Below, one piece after another: positions 1 through 5,365 of a DNA stretch of 5,767 nt. Under the pieces are notes generated by a model that was given only the letters and a program-made list of their open reading frames with translations, searched no databases and was not told where the DNA came from. Every line of letters begins with the position of its first letter. Position 1 is the first letter of the stretch. The DNA comes from Chloroflexota bacterium (lineage in GTDB: Bacteria > Chloroflexota > Dehalococcoidia > Lucifugimonadales > UBA3495). The stretch covers positions 1 to 5,767 of the forward strand of contig JADFPM010000180.1 in the NCBI GenBank assembly GCA_022562335.1. The letters are read 5' to 3'. The translations under genes and the position numbers were made by a program.

Positions 1-846
1 CCCACGGTGGCAGCTATAAACGCGGGAAAGCACGTATATGTGGAGTGGCCATTGGGCCGGACCACCGCCGAGGCCCAGGAATTGACCGATCTGGCCCAGG
101 CCAAGGGAGTTCGGAATATGGTGGGCCTCCAGTCGCGGGCCGCTCCCGCCATCCTGTATGCCAAAGAATTGGTGGAGTCGGGCTATGTGGGAGAAGTGAT
201 GTCTTGCCACGTGAGCCGGATCTCCGAGGGTGGGATCGAGCGCACCGCCGACCGGACCTGGCAGCGGGACGTGGAATTGGGCGCGAATACCCTCACCATC
301 TCCTGCGGCCACACCATCGACGCGCTGCGGTTCGTGGTCGGCAACTTCAGCCACGTCTCGACGGTGGTCAGCACCCAGGCCAAGGAGTGGCTGGATGTGG
401 ATAATAAACAGATGCTGGATGTGACGTCGCCGGACAATATCCTGGTCAGCGGCAGGTTGGCCAATGGCGGGGTGGCCTCGGTCCACATCGCCAGCAACCC
501 GTGGGCCGGCAGCGGATACCGCATGGAGATATACGGCCGGAAAGGGACCCTGGTGGCCTCTTCCGACGAATCGCCCAACCACGACGGCGTGGTCCTCCAC
601 GGCGCTCAGGGAGGGAACGGCCTGGCAGGCTTGGAGATTCCCGCCAAGTTCACCAATGTGCTGGAAGGGATGCCCCGGGGAGCGGCTTTCAACGTGGGGC
701 AGATGTACTACAATTTTGGCGAGAGTATCCGCGCTGGGGACCCGTGCCAGCCCGACTTCGCCGCCGCCGTTGAACTCCACCATTTCATCGATGATATCCG
801 CGAGGCATCGAACCAGGGAAGAGAGGTGGCCGTAACCAATGGATAA
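1..846 (+). CDS. Gfo/Idh/MocA family oxidoreductase, 5'-truncated, EWP variant
   Basis: This is the C-terminal 281 residues of an NAD(P)-dependent sugar or polyol dehydrogenase-like protein. The frame is open through base 1, so the true start and the N-terminal Rossmann GxGxxG, perhaps 80-90 residues, lie outside the window. The visible part opens with AAINAGKHVYVEWPLG, the end of the nucleotide-binding domain. In most family members this reads GKHVxxEKP, but here the Lys is Trp (codon TGG at 46-48). It continues with a GLQSR...P segment, then CGHTIDAL near visible residue 102, matching the conserved (G)GH..D motif, so the usual catalytic His is kept. The rest is the alpha/beta C-terminal domain, ending AVELHHFIDDI as in the family. 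The EWP form recalls Gal80-like members, some of which do not act as ordinary dehydrogenases. The family call is firm; the substrate is unknown. The pentapeptide gene follows 55 bases downstream on the same strand. Confidence 0.9.
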   Translation, partial: PTVAAINAGKHVYVEWPLGRTTAEAQELTDLAQAKGVRNMVGLQSRAAPAILYAKELVESGYVGEVMSCHVSRISEGGIERTADRTWQRDVELGANTLTISCGHTIDALRFVVGNFSHVSTVVSTQAKEWLDVDNKQMLDVTSPDNILVSGRLANGGVASVHIASNPWAGSGYRMEIYGRKGTLVASSDESPNHDGVVLHGAQGGNGLAGLEIPAKFTNVLEGMPRGAAFNVGQMYYNFGESIRAGDPCQPDFAAAVELHHFIDDIREASNQGREVAVTNG

Positions 847-890
847 AACCGGCCTGGTCCGCCTGCCGATCGGGTCAGGGCGTAGGGCTT

Positions 891-894
891 AGGA
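891..894 (+). promoter_or_regulatory. Ribosome binding site deciding a TTG start
   Basis: AGGA sits 7 bases before the TTG at 902. The internal candidates GTG 920 and ATG 923 have no purine-rich Shine-Dalgarno sequence at a suitable distance. The protein made from TTG begins (M)ANSEH, which matches the conserved leader of many pentapeptide proteins (MANxEHL...). Both lines of evidence favour the TTG start. Confidence 0.55.
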
Positions 895-901
895 CGGCCC
901 T

Positions 902-2191
902 TTGGCTAATTCTGAACACGTGATGCTGGCCAAGTCGGGAGCAAATGCGATAGCGCGTTGGCGAGAGTTAAATCACGTGATCCCAAACACCGCCATCACC
1001 CACACGTTGAACTACCGGCTTGAAGACCGGTCCACCAGTGAGGTATTTGAACCGGAGATCGTTTATGGGCGCCCAAAACTCGATCTCTCGGGAGCTTTTT
1101 TAAGCCGCGCCAAATTGGCCGGGGCTGACCTGGCCTACGACGAACTTAACGACGTAGACTTTACCAGCAGCAACCTCCGCATGGCGGAGCTCCAAGGGGC
1201 CAACCTCCATGCTGCCCATCTGTCACGGTCCAATCTCAGCCATGCTATTTGCACCCGGGCCAATATGTCCGGGTGCTTTCTGATCCGGAGCAATCTTTCC
1301 CGGTGCACCCTGCGGTCCGCGGACCTGATGGGCGCCGACCTGACCTCCTGCGACATGACCTACGCCGATCTGGAAGGCGCGAATCTGTCCGGGGCCAACC
1401 TTTCCTCGGCCGACCTGACCGGAGCGAATCTAAATGGCGCCAACCTCAGGGGCGCGACCCTGACTTCAACCATCCTCAGGCAGGCCGACCTGACAGGGGC
1501 CGACCTGAGGGGCGCTTCCATCATCAAAGCCGATCTCGAAAGCGCCGTCTTTTTCGAGACCGTGCTGGGGATAACCACGTTCGTCAATTGTGATCTGAGC
1601 AGGGTCATGGGCCTGGAGTTCGCGCGCCACCTGGGGCCCAGCACCATCGGACTGGACACCCTCGCCAGGTCCGGCGGGCGAATACCGGGGAAGTTCTTGG
1701 AGGATGCCGGAGTGGCGGCGCCCCTGATCGAAGCTCAAGATCCGCTTACCGGTGTGAAACGGGATTTTCCATCGGTCTTGACCATAGGCTCGTTGGGTGA
1801 TGAAACATTGGCCGGGCGTCTCCGGGACAGCCTGCGGGCGGCGCAGATCCCCTGTTGGAGCATTGCGGCGGACGACGAACCGGGGCTCCAGTCGGGGGAA
1901 ACCATCCTGGCCCATACGGTTTATTTTGACAGGCTTGTCCTCCTATGCACCGCTTCGTCCTTGGAAAGCCCGCAGACTCGGCGGTACATTTCTGAATTGG
2001 CCGGTGGTAAAGGCCCAGGACGGAATATCATCTCCCTGGCGGCGGACACCCTCTTCGACCATAGCCAAGACGAGCTATGCGTTCAGCTCAAACAGGGTAC
2101 CGTGGTGGACTTTCGAGGCTGGGAAGCCGATGGGGTCTTCGAAAAAGCCATGGCTTCCCTGATCGACATACTTTCCGGTTCCGTTTCTTAG
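902..2191 (+). CDS. Pentapeptide-repeat protein with degenerate C-terminal TIR-like domain
   Basis: The product has 429 residues. Residues 1-28 form a leader (MANSEH...ARWREL) like the one preceding many bacterial pentapeptide solenoids. Residues 29-58 are an extra polar stretch. Residues 60-234 hold 35 consecutive A(D/N)Lxx-type pentads with no break, expected to fold as a right-handed quadrilateral beta-helix. Residues 236-275 (GLEFARHLGPSTIGLDTL...IPGKFLEDAGV) match the linker seen in pentapeptide-TIR proteins. Residues 292-424 align by eye with a TIR domain: LTIGSLGDE replaces FISYSHKDE, then RLRDSLRAAQIPCW, FDRLVLLCTASS, and VVDFRGWE...FEKAMASLI. The catalytic Glu of TIR NADases appears to be Arg361, and the Trp of the WxxxE-like motif is Pro357. 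No signal peptide or membrane segment is seen, so it is probably cytoplasmic. The pentapeptide call is certain. The TIR relationship is an inference from remembered family consensus. A signalling, scaffold or defence role is possible but unproven. Confidence 0.9.
   Translation: MANSEHVMLAKSGANAIARWRELNHVIPNTAITHTLNYRLEDRSTSEVFEPEIVYGRPKLDLSGAFLSRAKLAGADLAYDELNDVDFTSSNLRMAELQGANLHAAHLSRSNLSHAICTRANMSGCFLIRSNLSRCTLRSADLMGADLTSCDMTYADLEGANLSGANLSSADLTGANLNGANLRGATLTSTILRQADLTGADLRGASIIKADLESAVFFETVLGITTFVNCDLSRVMGLEFARHLGPSTIGLDTLARSGGRIPGKFLEDAGVAAPLIEAQDPLTGVKRDFPSVLTIGSLGDETLAGRLRDSLRAAQIPCWSIAADDEPGLQSGETILAHTVYFDRLVLLCTASSLESPQTRRYISELAGGKGPGRNIISLAADTLFDHSQDELCVQLKQGTVVDFRGWEADGVFEKAMASLIDILSGSVS
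1079..1603 (+). repeat. 35 tandem pentapeptide-repeat codons (15-nt periodicity)
   Basis: Residues 60-234 of the pentapeptide protein keep one register throughout. The central hydrophobic residue (mostly Leu, sometimes Phe, Met, Ile or Cys) falls at residues 62, 67, 72 and so on to 232, and the i-2 position is Ala, Ser, Thr or Cys almost everywhere. Four pentads per coil gives just under nine coils. At DNA level GCCGACCTGA recurs at 1334, 1409, 1484 and 1499. Two related 45-nt units lie side by side near 1365-1454. The middle (residues 155-205) is the most canonical part, suggesting more recent duplication there. Confidence 0.93.
1775..2173 (+). other. Degenerate TIR-like domain (residues 292-424 of the pentapeptide protein)
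   Basis: The order of secondary-structure blocks follows bacterial TIR domains. There is a short hydrophobic strand with a following acidic loop (LTIGSLGDE), a helix with RLRDSLRAA ending in IPCW (C318, W319), an acidic loop AADDEP, a strand RLVLLCT, and a final DFRGW...FEKAM helix. The residue aligned with the catalytic Glu is Arg361 (CGG, 1982-1984), and the FISYS signature is lost. The alignment was made by eye against the remembered family consensus; a profile search would settle it. Confidence 0.6.
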
Positions 2192-2239
2192 AACACCAGC
2201 CTCCTCCGGGTCGATCGCTCTCATCAGCCGGCGCAAATG

Positions 2240-2260
2240 CCGCGGGGGGCGCGGATCTTT
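2240..2260 (+). terminator. Weak GC hairpin after the pentapeptide gene
   Basis: CCGCG (2240-2244) and CGCGG (2250-2254) can pair around a loop of five G, followed by ATCTTT. It lies 49 bases past the stop at 2191 and before the putative promoter of the cupin gene. The stem is only 5 bp and the T-run is poor, so this is a tentative terminator. Confidence 0.2.
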
Positions 2261-2288
2261 GATGGCCGCCTTCCGGTCATAAAGGCGT

Positions 2289-2294
2289 TATAAT
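2289..2294 (+). promoter_or_regulatory. Putative -10 box (TATAAT) for the cupin gene
   Basis: A perfect TATAAT occurs in an AT-richer patch 56 bases upstream of the cupin start. It would give a leader of about 50 bases. No good -35 hexamer sits at 16-18 bases: a TTGATG at 2259-2264 is too far, with a 24-base spacer. There is no extended -10 TG. The call rests on the -10 box and its location alone. Confidence 0.3.
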
Positions 2295-2349
2295 ATCGAA
2301 AATCAGCCAAATCGAACGGCCTGGTAAATCACGAGGAGATGGATTCATC

Positions 2350-2691
2350 ATGGGCACATACCGCCTATTCACCAACAGCCAGGGTGTTTCCCAATTCGAG
2401 GACATTGACCTTTCCAAGACGCCGGACTGGACCCAGGCGCAGGCCACCACCAACATAACCTTCCGCGAACAGGCGGTTAAGAATTTCTCCGATTATCATT
2501 GCGCCCCCCGCCGCCAGTTCGTGATCATCCTTTCCGGCCAATTGGAGATCGGCCTGAAGGACGGGTCGCTCCACGTCTTTGGACCCGGCGACGCCCGGCT
2601 GGTGGAAGACACCACCGGCTCCGGCCACACCACGGCCACCTACGGCGATGTGCCCTGCGTCACCGCGACGGTGCCGCTGGCAAACCAGTAA
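2350..2691 (+). CDS. Small single-domain cupin protein
   Basis: The product has 113 residues with a Cupin_2-type beta-barrel pattern. Residues 36-48 (ITFREQAVKNFSD) lead into YHCAPRRQFVIILSG (49-63, first cupin motif), then EIGLKDGSLHVFGPGD (66-81, with the PGD turn of motif 2) and EDTTGSGHT (86-94). The canonical HxH...E metal set is only partly present: His50, Gln56 and His93 are the likely site residues. The HxAPRRQ...LSGQ and EDTTGxGH wording is shared by a family of uncharacterised small bacterial cupins. The start is chosen because GAGGAGAT (2333-2340) precedes this ATG, with somewhat long spacing of about 11 bases from GAGGAG. The family length of 110-120 residues also fits. Neighbours are unrelated by sequence, and the enolase gene follows after 157 bases. 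The substrate is unknown. Confidence 0.85.
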   Translation: MGTYRLFTNSQGVSQFEDIDLSKTPDWTQAQATTNITFREQAVKNFSDYHCAPRRQFVIILSGQLEIGLKDGSLHVFGPGDARLVEDTTGSGHTTATYGDVPCVTATVPLANQ

Positions 2692-2709
2692 CCCGGTCAA
2701 GAGCCATTT

Positions 2710-2726
2710 CATCACCCAAGGTGATG
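2710..2726. repeat. Perfect 7-bp inverted repeat, 3-nt loop
   Basis: CATCACC-CAA-GGTGATG begins 19 bases after the cupin stop. It could form a small hairpin in the mRNA, protecting the 3' end or weakly terminating. No T-run follows, so it is not a classical intrinsic terminator. It could also be a dyad for a DNA-binding protein. Confidence 0.4.
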
Positions 2727-2739
2727 CTGCCCGACGCCC

Positions 2740-2805
2740 GCACCCTCGGTCCCTATCCCGTCGGGAGAGGGATGCCCACGATGAATCGAGGGCGGGGTGA
2801 GGGCA
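2740..2805. repeat. Palindromic intergenic repeat element
   Basis: The core is a 10-bp stem with one mismatch: TCCCTATCCC (2750-2759) pairs with GGGAGAGGGA (2763-2772) across a GTC loop. Outside it, CCCTCG (2743-2748) pairs with CGAGGG (2787-2792), and CACCCTC is echoed by GGGTGAGGG further right. The wording (CCCTC..., CCCGTCGGGAGAGGG, GGGTGAGGG) matches a kind of dispersed palindromic repeat common between genes in many GC-rich bacterial genomes. It fills the gap between the cupin and enolase genes and ends about 45 bases before the enolase start. Confidence 0.6.
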
Positions 2806-2848
2806 AGATCGTTAGCGGAGACCCCTTGATCTGCAGAAGGAACGCGAA

Positions 2849-3931
2849 ATGAAGATCGTCGATGTGGAATGCCTTATCTTGGACGGCCAGTTCCCCTTCG
2901 TTCGGGTCTATACCGACGAGGGGCTGGTGGGCATCGGCGAATGTTTTCGCCGCCAACCCCAGACGGTCAAGACCCTGATCGACTTCACGCTGAAACCCGT
3001 GTTGCTGGGCGCCGACCCTCTGGATACCGAGGTGCGTTGGCAAGACATGTACCGGGCCGGGTCCGCCATAGACATGGGCGGCGTGGTTTACTGCGCCATC
3101 GCCGGTTTGGACATCGCCCTTTGGGACCTGAAGGGCAAGGCGTTGGGGCTGCCCATCTACCAGATGTTGGGCGGTAAATTCCGGGACAAGATCAGGATGT
3201 ACGCTAGTTCGATGCGCCGGGACCTGACCCCGGTGGAAGAGGCCCGGCGCGCCGTCTCTTTCGTGGAGGAGGGGTATTCGGGATACAAGCTGCACAGCGC
3301 GGTGCCCGGAGCCACCGACGACCCCGCCGACGAGACCGTGGAGACGGTGCGCGAGGTCCGTTCCGCCGTGGGAGACGGCATCGAGATTCTGGTGGACGTC
3401 AACGGCGCGTTCTCCACCCACCACGCCCTGGAGATCGGCAAGAAGCTGCAAGACCTGGGGGTGTTCCATTTCGAGGAGCCCAGGCCGCATTACGACCTGG
3501 ATGGTTTAGCGGCGGTGGCCGACGGGCTGGAGATGCCGGTGGCTTCGGGAGAGAACATATTCAACCATTGGCAGTACCGGGACCTGATCGTGCGGGGCAA
3601 GGTTGACATAATCCAGCCCGATATCGTCAAGACCGGCGGGTTCACCGAGTTCCGGAGGATCGCCGCCCTGGCCTCCGCGTTCAACATACCCATCACGGTG
3701 CACAACATCCAACCCACCGTCAGCGCGGTGGCCCATCTTCACGCCTGCGCCGCCTTCGCCAATATCCCCTACGCCCAGGAATACAATATCGAGCCGATCT
3801 CCATCCGGGACGAATCGCCCATCCTCAAGGAGCCGCTGGTAGTCAAAAACGGCTATTTGGAAGTGCCCACCGGGCCGGGCCTGGGGATAGAGCTGGACGA
3901 CAGCATGATGGACAGGTTGTCTGGAGGGTAA
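2849..3931 (+). CDS. Mandelate racemase/muconate lactonizing enzyme family protein (enolase superfamily)
   Basis: The 360-residue product is full length for the family. The N-terminal capping domain (1-115) contains DEGLVGIGE and the ALWDLKGKALGLP signature near residues 90-102. The (beta/alpha)7 barrel follows. Mg2+ ligands are visible as Asp183 (VDVN), Glu209 (FEEP) and Glu235 (SGEN). The mandelate-racemase-type dyad is Asp258 (QPDIVKTGG) and His285 (TVHN), with Glu311 in the position of the terminal acid. The second-strand motif is Lys147-Leu-His149 (YKLH) in place of the KxK of mandelate racemase. Members abstract a proton alpha to a carboxylate, giving dehydration, racemisation or lactonisation. 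A sugar-acid dehydratase is the likeliest class, but the substrate is not readable. AAGGAA at 2837-2842 is a well-placed ribosome binding site for this ATG. The end converges on the opposite-strand monooxygenase gene, 31 bases away. Confidence 0.93.
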   Translation: MKIVDVECLILDGQFPFVRVYTDEGLVGIGECFRRQPQTVKTLIDFTLKPVLLGADPLDTEVRWQDMYRAGSAIDMGGVVYCAIAGLDIALWDLKGKALGLPIYQMLGGKFRDKIRMYASSMRRDLTPVEEARRAVSFVEEGYSGYKLHSAVPGATDDPADETVETVREVRSAVGDGIEILVDVNGAFSTHHALEIGKKLQDLGVFHFEEPRPHYDLDGLAAVADGLEMPVASGENIFNHWQYRDLIVRGKVDIIQPDIVKTGGFTEFRRIAALASAFNIPITVHNIQPTVSAVAHLHACAAFANIPYAQEYNIEPISIRDESPILKEPLVVKNGYLEVPTGPGLGIELDDSMMDRLSGG

Positions 3932-3962
3932 TGCCTCGGACTGCCCACCCGGCCTGAAACCC

Positions 3963-5102
3963 CTACACGTAATGGGGCATCACTTCATTGACGAACAGTT
4001 CGATGGAGTGTTCCGCGATGGAGCTTGGCATGTTGCCAAAGTGGAAGGCGCACACGAAATAGTTGGCGCCGGTGGTCAGATACTCGTCGAGATAACGGCG
4101 AATGGTGTCGGGAGTCCCGGCGACCACCCTGAAGCTTGAGGCCTGGGACGCTTGGGCCACGTTGCCCGGCTCTTGACGCCTCTGTTGGCTCTCTGCGTCC
4201 GTGGGGCGTGACGCCTGGAACCGTTCGGCGGCCTCCCGGTCGGGAAGCCCTTCGGGCCTGGCGTTCATCCCGCCGGCCAGGAACTGGTCGAGGCCTCGCC
4301 GCTCGGCTTCGATGCGGCGCGGAGCCGACAGGTTCCAAAGGTATTCTTCCCAAGCCGGCTTGGCCGCCTCCACGGCCTTTTCTTCCGTATCCGCCAACAC
4401 CAGATGGTTCACCAGCCCGATCTTGGGCTCGGTGCCTTGAACCGTCAGTGACCCGGCCCCATGACGTTCGGCCCATATCTCGCGGTACCGTTTCACGTTG
4501 GCTTCCAGCCCATCCAGATTTCCCACGATGATGCAGTTCATGCCCTCGTTGGCCGCGATCTCCACGTTCCGCATATACCACATGGGAGGATACGGCTGCT
4601 GCTTTGGCCGCAACCTCATGGGCAGATCGTCGAAGTTGTAAAACTCCCCTTTGAAGGTCAGGGAATCGTGGCTGAGGCCCTCCTTCATGACGGCGAGGGT
4701 CTCCTGATACTTGGCGTAGTTTTCCTCCACGCCCCAGTGGGAACCCCAAAAGTATGCTTCCAGGACGCCGCCCCGGCCGACGCCGATCTCCAACCTGCCG
4801 TCGCTCAGGTGGTCCAGCATGCAGATCTCCTCGACCAGGCGCAGGGGATGGTGCAGCGGCAACACGTAGATGCACGGGGCCAACTTGATCCGGCTGGTCC
4901 TCTGAGACGCCGCCGATAGAAAGACGTTTTGAGACGGCGCCAGGCTGTGGACCGCGGGAGAGTGGTGTTCCGCCAGGTGATAGCCATAGAACCCGTGGGA
5001 GTCAAACATCTCCAGCTGAGTCAGCCGGTCTTTGTAAATGGTCCCCAGGTCCTGCCCGGGAATGGGTTCTATGTGATCGAAAACCCCGAATTGAAGTCCC
5101 AT
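3963..5102 (-). CDS. LLM class (luciferase-like) flavin-dependent oxidoreductase
   Basis: The 379-residue product has the bacterial-luciferase-like TIM-barrel fold (PF00296 type), using reduced FMN or F420. Visible marks are GVFDHIEP at the N-terminus, AEHHSP (44-49), LPLHHPLRLVEEICMLDHLS (81-100), DGRLEIGVGRG (101-111), LRPKQQPYPPMW (164-175) and the late AGTPDTIRRYLDEY segment (328-341) typical of the C-terminal barrel strands. Residues about 280-323 are a polar, Gln/Arg/Ala-rich stretch that looks like an inserted linker. The likely activity is monooxygenation or hydride transfer on an organic substrate that cannot be named. The ATG is preceded by AGGAGA (complement of 5106-5111), with only about 4-5 bases of spacing. 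It points left and converges on the enolase gene. Its upstream gap holds an inverted-repeat element, and the acyl-CoA dehydrogenase-like gene beyond shares its orientation. Confidence 0.92.
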   Translation of the reverse strand: MGLQFGVFDHIEPIPGQDLGTIYKDRLTQLEMFDSHGFYGYHLAEHHSPAVHSLAPSQNVFLSAASQRTSRIKLAPCIYVLPLHHPLRLVEEICMLDHLSDGRLEIGVGRGGVLEAYFWGSHWGVEENYAKYQETLAVMKEGLSHDSLTFKGEFYNFDDLPMRLRPKQQPYPPMWYMRNVEIAANEGMNCIIVGNLDGLEANVKRYREIWAERHGAGSLTVQGTEPKIGLVNHLVLADTEEKAVEAAKPAWEEYLWNLSAPRRIEAERRGLDQFLAGGMNARPEGLPDREAAERFQASRPTDAESQQRRQEPGNVAQASQASSFRVVAGTPDTIRRYLDEYLTTGANYFVCAFHFGNMPSSIAEHSIELFVNEVMPHYV

Positions 5103-5239
5103 TGATCTCCTTTGCGCCTGGACGATCGCTGCTGTTGAATCAAAATCCTGATTAGGGTATCACTATATCTTAGGCTCCATTGCCCGCATTGCCGGGTGCT
5201 TAAGTTGTGATGGGCAGGGCCTGTCTTTTCGAAAAAGCT

Positions 5240-5328
5240 TGTCATGTTGAGCCAGCGGCAGCGGCGAAACATCTGGGGAGGGGACGCCCCCCTGCACCCC
5301 AGACCCTTCGGCTGCGCTCAGGGTGACA
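5240..5328. repeat. 89-bp imperfect inverted repeat (dispersed REP-like element)
   Basis: The left arm runs TGTCA (5240-5244), TTGAGC (5247-5252), GCAGC (5258-5262), CGAA (5265-5268), TCTGGGG (5272-5278). The right arm mirrors it: CCCCAGA (5297-5303), TTCG (5307-5310), GCTGC (5311-5315), GCTCA (5316-5320), TGACA (5324-5328). The loop contains a second small hairpin, GGGG-ACG-CCCC (5280-5290). The pattern TGTCAT..TGAGCG..AGCGAA..ATCT is a widespread intergenic bacterial repeat. The left arm carries a tandem CAGCGGCAGCGG (5253-5264), so one arm is six bases longer. As RNA it would fold strongly and could mark the 3' end of the minus-strand gene starting beyond the right edge. Confidence 0.8.
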
Positions 5329-5365
5329 CTGCTTAGGCCAAGGGCACTGCTACAGAGGCCGCGTC

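Noticed and set aside
1079..1603. CRISPR-like array
   Set aside because: The short-period repetition is in-frame coding of pentapeptides, with no constant repeats and unique spacers.
1360..1659. Antisense frame with repeated RSAPxR-type wording
   Set aside because: The periodicity is the reverse complement of the pentapeptide repeats, so it is a mirror image rather than a second repeat protein.
2753..3490. Long open frame (245 codons) antisense to the enolase gene
   Set aside because: It lies opposite a gene with intact catalytic motifs, and its translation is His/Gln/Gly/Val-rich without family resemblance. It is a shadow of GC-rich codon use.
3932..3962. Bidirectional terminator between the convergent genes
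   Set aside because: The 31 bases contain no hairpin with a T-run on either strand.
4461..4919. Plus-strand frame of 152 codons over the luciferase-like gene
   Set aside because: It is opposite a clear family member, with no recognisable domain and no ribosome binding site.
5162..5167. Minus-strand TATAGT as a -10 box for the luciferase-like gene
   Set aside because: It is close to consensus, but nothing like TTGACA lies 16-18 bases upstream on that strand, so the support is too thin to list as a feature.
5327..5351. Direct repeat CACTGCT (5327-5333 and 5345-5351) as a target-site duplication
   Set aside because: Both copies fall on the same side of the inverted-repeat element, so they do not flank an insertion.
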